DNA from: Allobrachymonas sp.
Lineage (GTDB): Bacteria > Pseudomonadota > Gammaproteobacteria > Burkholderiales > Burkholderiaceae_C
Assembly: GCA_012036375.1 (NCBI GenBank)
Contig: JAAUOI010000211.1
Location: forward strand, 1-5,765
Length of the DNA stretch: 5,765 nt
Reading direction: 5' to 3'
Each line of letters opens with the position of its first letter. Position 1 is the first letter of the stretch. The position numbers were made by a program, and so were the translations under genes. Shown here one piece after another: positions 1-5,765 of this stretch. Under the pieces are notes generated by a model. That model was not told the DNA's origin and ran no database searches. It saw only the letters and a list, made by a program, of their open reading frames with translations.

Positions 1-723
1 GCGCATCATGCTTTCTGCCTCGGCCACTTCCATGCGGCAGTTTTCAATGCTGGCGTATTTGGAGTTCGGCCTGCGCTCTTGGCGTACCTCGTGCAAGCGC
101 AGGGGGTCGATGGTGAGGCCGAAGATTTTTTTCTTTTCGGCTTTGAGAGCGGGCGGCAGCATGCCTCGGTCAAAATCTTCAGGAATGAGCGGATAGTTGG
201 CGGCTTTCAGGCCATGTTGCATCGCCAAATACAGTGAGGTGGGCGTTTTGCCGCTGCGCGATACGCCCACGAGAATCACATCTGCCGTCTCTAGTTCGCG
301 GTTGCTCTGTCCATCATCATGCGCCAAACTGTAGTTAATCGCCTCAATGCGATCGTTATAAACCTTGCTTTTGGAAATATCTGAAAAGCGCCCCACGCGA
401 TGGTTGGACTTGATGCCCAGCTCCAGCTCCAGTGGCTGCACAAAGGTGCCAAACATATCCAGCACCTGGCCTTTGCATTCGGTTTTGATGAGCCACAAAA
501 TCTCGTCATTGACCAGCGTGGTGAACACGATCGGACGCTTTCCTTCTAGCTCAAAGGTGTGGTTGATCTGCCGAATCACCGCATGCGCTTTGTCCATGGT
601 GTCAATAAAGGGCAGTCGCACATGGCGCGGCTGCATCTCGAATTGATTAAGAATGGCGTTGCCAAAAGTTTCAGCGGTGATGCCGGTGCCGTCAGAGACA
701 AAGAAAACAGTGCGGTTGGTCAT
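1..723 (-). CDS. ppsR: PpsR, PEP synthase regulatory kinase/pyrophosphorylase, 3' end outside window
   Basis: This bifunctional cytosolic enzyme controls phosphoenolpyruvate synthase (PpsA). In the known family it inactivates PpsA by ADP-dependent phosphorylation of a threonine and reactivates it by phosphate-dependent dephosphorylation. The ATG lies at 723-721 and the frame stays open for 241 codons to position 1, so about 30 C-terminal residues of a roughly 270-residue family are missing off the left edge. The N-terminus MTNRTVFFVSDGTGITAE is typical of the family. The nucleotide-binding P-loop GVSRSGKTPTS starts at about residue 153 and is followed by LYLAMQHG and a conserved NYPLIPEDF segment. 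No clear Shine-Dalgarno sequence precedes the ATG. The gene is divergent from the tRNA-Ser gene, with 52 nt between them. The ppsA gene, often a neighbour, is not in the window. Identification by family recall is strong. Confidence 0.95.
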   Translation of the reverse strand, partial: MTNRTVFFVSDGTGITAETFGNAILNQFEMQPRHVRLPFIDTMDKAHAVIRQINHTFELEGKRPIVFTTLVNDEILWLIKTECKGQVLDMFGTFVQPLELELGIKSNHRVGRFSDISKSKVYNDRIEAINYSLAHDDGQSNRELETADVILVGVSRSGKTPTSLYLAMQHGLKAANYPLIPEDFDRGMLPPALKAEKKKIFGLTIDPLRLHEVRQERRPNSKYASIENCRMEVAEAESMMR

Positions 724-741
724 GATGAAATGATAGTCGCG

Positions 742-747
742 TACAAT
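742..747 (+). promoter_or_regulatory. Putative -10 element for tRNA-Ser (and downstream kinase)
   Basis: TACAAT lies about 29 nt upstream of the mature tRNA 5' end and fits a sigma-70 -10 hexamer. A -35 element is less clear. TTGGTC at 716-721 is the nearest candidate, but its 20-nt spacing is long and it overlaps the ppsR start codon on the other strand. Predicted transcription would begin around 753-755, leaving a short 5' leader to be trimmed by RNase P. This is an inference from sequence match only. Confidence 0.35.
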
Positions 748-775
748 AGCCTTACTGTAACCCGCACCTAGCGCA

Positions 776-865
<90 letters not shown>

Positions 866-879
866 TTACTATTCGCCTC

Positions 880-2373
880 ATGCAGGCTGATTCCCAATTT
901 CTAGACCATTATGTTGCCGCAGTTCAGGCTGAACTGCCGTTGGGCAACCATGATTCGTGGGTACAAACTCGGCTGTCAGCGGATTTCATGAACAATGCGC
1001 TGGGCACGGTGCGCGCGGGGGTTGCCGTGGTGATCGTTATGACCATTTTGTTGATGGGGCAGGTCAACTCGGTGGGCTTGTTGCTTTGGGCTGCGTCGTG
1101 CTCTTGCTTGCTGGTGTTTCGCTGGCGTTTGGTGCAGCGGTTTCAGAGCATAATGCGGGCAAAAGATGTGCCCGTTCAGACAGAAGTTTTGGAGAATTTT
1201 TTCCGGCGCTACGGCTGGAGTTGGCCTTTGACTGCATTTTTGTTTGCGTTTCCTGTGGTTTTATATTTTCGACAAGCGCCAGAGCCCACGCAATATGTGT
1301 GCATGATGATTTTGGTGGGCATGGGCACAGTGGGTGCCGCTTTGATGTCGGCGAATTTGAAATACCAAAGGCAGTTTTCTCATACCTTGACAGGCACATT
1401 TGCGTTGGCTTTGATTTCACATGAACTGCTTCAGTGGCCAACTCCTCCCAGTCGAGAGACGATTGCGCTGCTGATGCTGGTGGCGCTGTTCTGGGTCTCG
1501 ATTCTGTTCTTAGGCAAATATTTGCATCAGCTGCAGCGCTCTAGCTACAGCGCACAATTTGGCAATGAGCAGTTGATTCGCTCTTTGCGTCAACAAAGCC
1601 AAGCAGCCACAGAGGCCGTGCGCATGAAAAACAGCCTGCTGGCCAGCGCCACGCATGATCTGCGCCAGCCCGTGCATGCGCTGGCGTTTTATGCCGATTG
1701 GCTGCGCAATGAGCCTCAGTTAGCCGGCAGTGTGATCCCCAAAATTTTGGCGGCCACCGATTCGGTGAACACGCTGTTTAACAGTCTGTTTGACTTTGCG
1801 CGGATTGAGGCCGGGGCGATCAAAGTCAATCTCAGCGAGGTGAATATTCACGCTTTGATCGAAGAGATGGCTGTGCAGTTTGCGCCAGCGGCTGATCAAA
1901 AGGGCTTGTATTTACGGGCCTCGCCAGTGCAGGTGTCGGTGCAAAGCGATGCAATTTTATTGCGCCGCATAGTTGCGAATTTGCTGGCTAACGCGATTCG
2001 GTACACGAACCAAGGTGGTGTGATGATCACGGGGCGTGTGGTGGGAGGCGTGCTTTGGATTGAAATTGCAGATAGCGGTGTGGGCATTGCGCCGGAGCAT
2101 TTGCCGCATGTATTCAAAGAGTTTTATCGCGCCCCTGTACACGAGGGCACAGCCGATAGTTTTGGCTTGGGCTTGGCGATTGTGCAGCGCCTGTGTCGCA
2201 CCCTAGGCCATGTGGTGACGATTCGATCCGTCTTGGGCAAAGGCACACGTTCTCGGGTGGAAATCACGCTGTCCGAGACGACGAGATCCGATCTCCACCA
2301 GGCCAGCAAACCCATGCCCCTAGAAGGCGAGGGGAATATCTACACGCTCATCAGACCGCAAGAGAAACGGTAA
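880..2373 (+). CDS. Membrane-bound sensor histidine kinase
   Basis: This 497-residue protein has about six predicted membrane segments (roughly residues 44-62, 64-80, 114-130, 139-157, 168-185 and 195-214) and a short linker. A HisKA domain follows, with H-box THDLRQPVHAL and phospho-acceptor His259, then a HATPase domain. The ATPase boxes are intact: N-box Asn367/Asn371 (NLLANAIRYT), G1 DSGVGI at 398, F-box FKEFYR at 412 and G2 GLGLAI at 429. No PAS, HAMP or receiver domain is visible, so the signal is probably sensed by the membrane segments; the ligand is unknown. The frame is open from position 817 inside the tRNA, so I chose ATG880 as the first ATG after it; ATG988 (residue 37) is an alternative. 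No Shine-Dalgarno sequence is evident. Its likely partner is the response regulator gene converging on it, 15 nt beyond its stop. No named orthologue is recognised. Confidence 0.93.
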   Translation: MQADSQFLDHYVAAVQAELPLGNHDSWVQTRLSADFMNNALGTVRAGVAVVIVMTILLMGQVNSVGLLLWAASCSCLLVFRWRLVQRFQSIMRAKDVPVQTEVLENFFRRYGWSWPLTAFLFAFPVVLYFRQAPEPTQYVCMMILVGMGTVGAALMSANLKYQRQFSHTLTGTFALALISHELLQWPTPPSRETIALLMLVALFWVSILFLGKYLHQLQRSSYSAQFGNEQLIRSLRQQSQAATEAVRMKNSLLASATHDLRQPVHALAFYADWLRNEPQLAGSVIPKILAATDSVNTLFNSLFDFARIEAGAIKVNLSEVNIHALIEEMAVQFAPAADQKGLYLRASPVQVSVQSDAILLRRIVANLLANAIRYTNQGGVMITGRVVGGVLWIEIADSGVGIAPEHLPHVFKEFYRAPVHEGTADSFGLGLAIVQRLCRTLGHVVTIRSVLGKGTRSRVEITLSETTRSDLHQASKPMPLEGEGNIYTLIRPQEKR

Positions 2374-2388
2374 ATCACAGCGAGTCTT

Positions 2389-2978
2389 TCAGATCATGCC
2401 GCGTGATCGAGCCCAGTGAACAGCTTGAGAGCGATTTTTCACGCCAATGCGGCGAAACAATCGCCATAAATGCACCTTGACCGTGTGCTCACTGATTTCC
2501 ATGTGATCAGCCAATTCGCGGTTGCTCAGGCCGCGATCAAGCAATTGGAGCAGCTCGCGTTGACGGCGAGAGAGTTTTTCACCTACGGGCAGGCGACTGT
2601 CAGAGGTTTCGCTGTCGTTGGTGATCAAGGCACGCAAGGCTTGTGTGAGGTGGCTGGCCCCGGAGGATTTTTCTAAATACACATCCGCGCCAGCATCCAG
2701 GCTCAACTCTTCAAAATCTACCGCCGGTGAGGCGGACAACACAACGATAGGCACATTTGGAAACTGCGCACGCATCTCGCGCACGCCGGACACGCCATGC
2801 GTGTCGGGTAATTTCAAATCGAGGCAGAGCAGATCAGGACCACCCAAGGCTTGAACTTTTTCCATGATCGGTGCCAAGCGATCAAGCTCAATAATAGTGG
2901 CTTCGGGGCGATTCGCCTAAACAGCATGACCACTGCCTCGCGCATCAGGGGATGGTCATCGACGACAAAAATATTCAT
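2389..2978 (-). CDS. NarL/FixJ-type response regulator, interrupted by a 1-nt frameshift
   Basis: This is a two-component DNA-binding regulator with an N-terminal receiver domain and a C-terminal LuxR-type helix-turn-helix. The first part reads MNIFVVDDHPLMREAVVMLF from ATG2978 and contains the acidic pair Asp7/Asp8. The frame then shifts, and uncorrected it stops at 2816-2814 after 54 codons. The remaining protein is open in another frame to the TGA at 2391-2389. Adding one base, best placed in the C4 run at 2908-2905, restores a 196-residue protein with phospho-acceptor Asp54 (LCLDLKLPD), switch Ser82, Lys104 (YLEKS) and an HTH region at about 136-191 (LSRRQRELL, LSNRELADHM, EHTVKVHLWRLF). 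A TTG at 2877 could start the downstream part but would lose the acidic pair. It lies downstream of trpS on the same strand and converges on the histidine kinase, its likely partner. Target genes are unknown. Confidence 0.9.
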
Positions 2979-3003
2979 AAATACATTCTAGGTCAAAGCG
3001 GTA

Positions 3004-3017
3004 TTAAGCCTGCTTAA
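3004..3017. promoter_or_regulatory. Short inverted repeat between trpS and the response regulator gene
   Basis: TTAAGC-CT-GCTTAA is a perfect dyad with 6-nt arms. It starts 6 nt beyond the trpS stop and ends 25 nt upstream of the response regulator ATG. It lacks a downstream T-run and is only 6 bp long, so it is a poor intrinsic terminator. Position and symmetry would suit an operator for a dimeric regulator, possibly the response regulator itself. This is inference from one copy. Confidence 0.3.
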
Positions 3018-3023
3018 GTCGCC

Positions 3024-4222
3024 TTAGTAGTTCAGACCCATCGCTTGGCGCACATCATCCATGGTCGCGCGAGCGACTTGCTGGGCTCGCTTGCAACCCG
3101 CATCCACAATCTCGCGCACGCGAGCTGGGTGCGCAATATAAGGTTGCGCACGTTCAAGCATGGGCTGCTGCTCGGCCAAAATCGCATCGCTGACGGTTTT
3201 TTGCATTCAATGCAACCAATGCCTGCTGTAGTGCAACCCTGCGTTACCCATTGCTTGCGCTGATCATCAGAATAAACAAGGTGGAACTGCCAGACGGGGC
3301 ATTTCAGCGGGTCGCCTTTGTCCGAGAGTTTGACGCGGGCAGGATCGGTGGGCATTTCACGCACTTTTTTCGTGATGCTGGCCGCATCTTCACGAATGCC
3401 AATCGCATTGCCGTAGCTCTTGCTCATTTTGCGCCCATCTAGGCCAGGCAACTTGCTCGATTGGGTGAGTAGCACGTCGGGCTCAATCAGAACCGCCTTG
3501 CCTTTGCCGGAAACGAGTGAAGTGAGCAGGGCTTTGTCATTGGCGCTCATGCCTTCAAACTTGGCCAGAAAACCGGGCAGCTTGGCCAGCACCGTGTCGT
3601 CGCCTTGCTCGGTGCGCTTTTTGGCCATGCTTTTGATGTAGCGTGCATCGTCTTTGGGCAGGCCGTCCAAAATCGCTGCGATCTTCGCCTCATCATTTTT
3701 GCGGCGGCCATACAGATCATTGAAGCGCCGCGCGGCTTCGCGCGTGAGCTCCACATGGCTGGCTTGGTCTTCGCCCACAGGCACGTAATGCGCTTTGTAA
3801 ATCAAAATATCGGCGGCTTGCAGGAGCGGGTAGCCTAAGAAGCCGTAGGTCGATAAATCTTTGTCACTCAGCTGCTGCTGCTGGTCTTTGTAGGTCGGCA
3901 CGCGCTCTAGCCAACCTAGTGGCGTGCCCATCGCCAACAGTGTGAATAGCTCGGCATGCTCAGGCAGGCGGCTTTGTAAAAACAAGGTGCATTGCTCGGG
4001 ATCAATGCCCGTGGCTAGCCAATCGATCACCATTTCGTACACAGAAGCTTCAATCACATCGGGGTTTTCATAGTGGGTGGTCAGCGCATGCCAATCGGCC
4101 ACGAAATAAAAGCACTCCATCTCGGATTGCAGGCGCACCCAGTTTTTTAAAGCGCCGTGGTAATGGCCAAGATGCAATGCGCCGGTGGGGCGCATGCCAG
4201 AGAGAACACGTTTTTTATCCAT
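3024..4222 (-). CDS. trpS: Tryptophan--tRNA ligase (TrpRS), interrupted by a 1-nt frameshift
   Basis: This class I aminoacyl-tRNA synthetase charges tRNA-Trp in the cytosol. From ATG4222 the product begins MDKKRVLSGMRPTGALHLGH, with the HIGH-type signature HLGH at residues 17-20, and KMSKS at 265-269. A segment between about 172 and 250 is longer than in the ~330-residue E. coli and Bacillus enzymes; I recall this as usual for betaproteobacterial TrpS. Up to Cys340-Lys-Lys342 the frame is intact. The conserved C-terminus (DAILAEQQPM, ending in DDVRQAMGLNY) then continues in another frame to the TAA at 3026-3024. One extra A in the A6 run (T6 on the plus strand, 3197-3202) restores a 399-residue protein. 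Uncorrected, translation ends at 3032 with an unrelated tail. An upstream TTG at 4237 overlaps the preceding gene and is less likely. The M50 protease stop lies 4 nt upstream, suggesting translational coupling. Confidence 0.95.
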
Positions 4223-4226
4223 CTTT

Positions 4227-4895
4227 TTACGAAACAATCAAGCGAAGCGGAGTGAGCAAAATATTCAAGAGGCCATAGGTCAAGCTCATCAGGGGGCGCA
4301 TCCAGATCACGCTGGCAATGCCCGCAATCACCAAACCCATCACGATAAAAAAGCCATAAGGCTCAACGCGAGCAAGTATCGAGCCATAGCGATAGGGCAA
4401 CAGCGCTACAGCGATGCGCCCACCATCCAGCGGCGGCACGGGAAACAGATTGAACACAAACATCACCACATTCACCAACACGCCCGCGCGGCACATCTCA
4501 GCAAAAAAGCGCTCTTCGATGCCCAACATGATGAGGACGTAACCCAAGATACCCCAGAGCAGCGCCTGCACAAAATTTGAGCCAGGGCCAGCGAAGACCA
4601 CCCAAATCGTGTCGCGCCGAGGATTGCGCAAGGCGCTGAAATGCACCGGCACGGGCTTGGCATAACCAAACAAGAAACTGCCATTGGTAGCGAAATACAG
4701 CAGCAGTGGCATCGCAATGGTGCCAATCGGATCAATATGCTTGATTGGATTGAGCGTAACGCGGCCGAGGCTGTAGGCGGTTTTGTCGCCGAAATACAAA
4801 GCCGCATAGGCGTGCGCGGCCTCATGAATCGTGATCGCAAAAATCACCGGCAAGGCATAAATCAGAACAGTTTGAATGAGGTTAGCAATATCCAC
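4227..4895 (-). CDS. Site-2-protease-like M50 family membrane zinc metalloprotease
   Basis: This is an intramembrane zinc metalloprotease of the compact M50 (site-2 protease) group, without a PDZ domain. Taking GTG4895 as start gives 222 residues beginning (V/M)DIANLIQTVLIYALP, the usual N-terminus and length for the family. A TTG at 4955 would add 20 residues that look unlike the family. The zinc-binding HEAAH motif sits at 24-28 inside the first membrane segment. AGPGSN is at 102-107, and the third metal ligand region NLFPVPPLDGGR at 149-160 includes Asp157. Further hydrophobic segments lie at about 58-70, 97-125, 138-152 and 182-199. All catalytic motifs are intact, so it is probably active, but the substrate is unknown. 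It sits between the yciO-type gene (84 nt upstream) and trpS (4 nt downstream), an arrangement I recall from other Burkholderiales. No strong Shine-Dalgarno sequence supports the start. Confidence 0.93.
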   Translation of the reverse strand: MDIANLIQTVLIYALPVIFAITIHEAAHAYAALYFGDKTAYSLGRVTLNPIKHIDPIGTIAMPLLLYFATNGSFLFGYAKPVPVHFSALRNPRRDTIWVVFAGPGSNFVQALLWGILGYVLIMLGIEERFFAEMCRAGVLVNVVMFVFNLFPVPPLDGGRIAVALLPYRYGSILARVEPYGFFIVMGLVIAGIASVIWMRPLMSLTYGLLNILLTPLRLIVS

Positions 4896-4979
4896 AAGGC
4901 AATTGTGGCAGGAAAGCGCGTCCAAGCTAGAAATTCTTGGCTGAAACAGGCTCAAATAGTCTGAATGGACTAGCCTGCA

Positions 4980-5603
4980 TTAGAGACCTAAACGCGCTGG
5001 ATCTCCCCGTCCAAACCGCACAATGTTGGGCGCATCGCCACTTAAATCTACCACGGTGGTGGGCTCGCTCGGGCAATTGCCTGCATCAATCACGCAAGCG
5101 AGCTGCTTTTCAAAGCGTTCACGAATTTCGCTGGCTTCGTGCACAGGCTCAGATTCGCCCGGGGGGATGAGTGTGGTGGCCAGCAGGGGCTCGCCGTGCA
5201 GCGCGAGCAGGGCTTGCAGTGTGCGATGTTCGGGCACGCGCAGGCCAATGGTTTGGCGCTTGGGGTGCGAGAGGCGGCGAGGAACGTCTTTGGTGGCTTG
5301 CAGGATGAAGGTGTAGGCACCGGGGGTGGCCGCCTTGAGCAGACGGTATTGCGCGTTGTCGACACGGGCGTAGGTGGCCAGTTCTTTGAGATCGCGGCAC
5401 AGCAGCGTTAGATGGTGCTTGTCATCTACACCGCGCAATTGGCGCAGCTTGTCGGCTGCTGTTTTGTCGTTCAAATGGCAGACTAGCGCGTAGCTTGAAT
5501 CTGTGGGCACAGCGGCGATGCCGCCGCTGTGCAGTAGGCTGACTGTTTGGCGCAGCAAGCGCTCTTGCGGGTTGTCGGGGTGAATCTCGAAAAATTGCGC
5601 CAT
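4980..5603 (-). CDS. yciO: YciO-type Sua5/YciO/YrdC family protein
   Basis: This complete 207-residue protein belongs to the Sua5/YciO/YrdC family. Members TsaC and Sua5 make threonylcarbamoyl-AMP from threonine, bicarbonate and ATP for the t6A37 modification of tRNAs; the role of the YciO branch is less certain. The N-terminus MAQFFEIHPDNPQERLL closely matches recalled E. coli YciO. PTDSSYAL at 33-40, LTLLCRDL at 65-72, TPGAYTFIL at 93-101, KRQTIGLRVP at 115-124 and PTTVVDL at 181-187 follow in family order. The dedicated C-terminal domain of Sua5 is absent. Annotation pipelines may label it an L-threonylcarbamoyladenylate synthase; I prefer YciO on N-terminal similarity. The ATG at 5603 is the natural start, though no clear ribosome binding site precedes it. 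It lies 18 nt after the transporter stop. Confidence 0.93.
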   Translation of the reverse strand: MAQFFEIHPDNPQERLLRQTVSLLHSGGIAAVPTDSSYALVCHLNDKTAADKLRQLRGVDDKHHLTLLCRDLKELATYARVDNAQYRLLKAATPGAYTFILQATKDVPRRLSHPKRQTIGLRVPEHRTLQALLALHGEPLLATTLIPPGESEPVHEASEIRERFEKQLACVIDAGNCPSEPTTVVDLSGDAPNIVRFGRGDPARLGL

Positions 5604-5621
5604 ACGCGAATGCTAGCGCGT

Positions 5622-5765
5622 TTATTTTTCACGCAAGTTGAGCCAAGCATTCAGAATGCCGCAAATGGCAATCACACCCATGCCCAAAAGCTCCAACCAT
5701 CGGGCACGCGGCCCAACATTAGCCAGCCACCTACGACAGCAAAGCCCAGCTGCGTGTAGAGAAAG
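5622..5765 (-). CDS. C-terminal fragment of an EamA/DMT-type transporter, frameshifted, 5' end outside window
   Basis: Only the last ~47 codons lie in the window. From the right edge the frame reads LYTQLGFAVVGGWLMLGRVP then DGW, resembling the next-to-last membrane segment and the VPDGW loop of EamA (drug/metabolite transporter superfamily) proteins. It then hits a TGA at 5674-5672. In another frame the expected final segment continues as ELLGMGVIAICGILNAWLN and ends LREK at the TAA at 5624-5622. One extra G after the Trp codon (GG at 5694-5693) joins the halves as VPDGWELLGMG. The substrate cannot be told from this fragment. The family call comes from motif recall over a short stretch, so other multi-pass permeases are possible. 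The yciO-type gene begins 18 nt downstream, so the two are likely co-transcribed. Confidence 0.6.
   Translation of the reverse strand, partial: LSLHAAGLCCRRWLANVGPRARWLELLGMGVIAICGILNAWLNLREK

Noticed and set aside
957..1424. 155-codon plus-strand ORF inside the kinase gene
   Set aside because: It is an overlapping frame of a clearly conserved kinase gene, and its Cys/Gly-rich product resembles no family I know.
1064..1441. 125-codon antisense ORF opposite the kinase membrane region
   Set aside because: It is a shadow of the kinase coding frame, with no recognisable motifs or ribosome binding site.
2354..2388. Bidirectional terminator between kinase and response regulator
   Set aside because: Only a 4-bp ACCG/CGGT pairing with a long loop is visible, with no T-run in either direction.
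3197..3205. Programmed -1 ribosomal frameshift in trpS
   Set aside because: The site TGC AAA AAA CCG is not the efficient A-AAA-AAG type, no frameshifting is known for trpS, and two similar single-base losses nearby point to a common technical or mutational cause.
3024..3206. Separate 60-residue gene starting MQKTVSDAIL
   Set aside because: It is the displaced C-terminus of TrpS, not an independent gene. Its ATG lies in the Glu-Cys codons (GAA TGC) of the trpS frame.
4185..4580. 131-codon plus-strand ORF opposite the M50 protease gene
   Set aside because: It is antisense to intact protease codons. The His/Gln-rich composition is what the complement of hydrophobic codons gives.
5023..5411. 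Plus-strand ORFs of 90-97 codons opposite the yciO-type gene
   Set aside because: They are antisense shadows of a conserved, intact gene in GC-rich DNA.

Overview
The window looks like chromosomal DNA from a betaproteobacterium, most likely of the order Burkholderiales. This rests on the protein families, on a cluster I recall from that order (yciO-like gene, M50 protease, trpS), on a TrpS with an extra segment before its KMSKS loop, and on moderate-to-high GC. I could not run a search, so the genus is left open. Nothing here resembles a phage, transposon, CRISPR array or other mobile element.

Layout. On the left, ppsR (regulator of phosphoenolpyruvate synthase) runs leftwards off the edge. 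Divergent from it is a tRNA-Ser(GGA) gene. Only 14 nt after its encoded CCA comes a 497-residue membrane sensor histidine kinase with no terminator, clear promoter or Shine-Dalgarno sequence of its own in between. The kinase gene converges, with a 15-nt gap, on a NarL/FixJ-type response regulator gene on the minus strand; the two are a plausible two-component pair.

The rest is a leftward, tightly packed gene set. From right to left it holds the 3' end of an EamA/DMT-type transporter, a yciO-type gene, an M50 site-2-protease-like membrane protease, trpS, and the response regulator. The gaps are 18, 84, 4 and 45 nt, so several of these genes are probably co-transcribed.

The most striking feature is that three of the five minus-strand genes on the right (response regulator, trpS, EamA transporter) are each broken by an apparent loss of one base. 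Both halves of each protein are clearly recognisable in two frames. In trpS the site is a run of six A (coding strand). In the regulator it is probably a run of four C, and in the transporter probably a GG. TrpS is normally essential, so base-calling or assembly undercalls are the simplest explanation. Real phase variation or gene decay remains possible. I found no convincing undescribed system; the most interesting biology is the tRNA-kinase dicistron and its convergent regulator.
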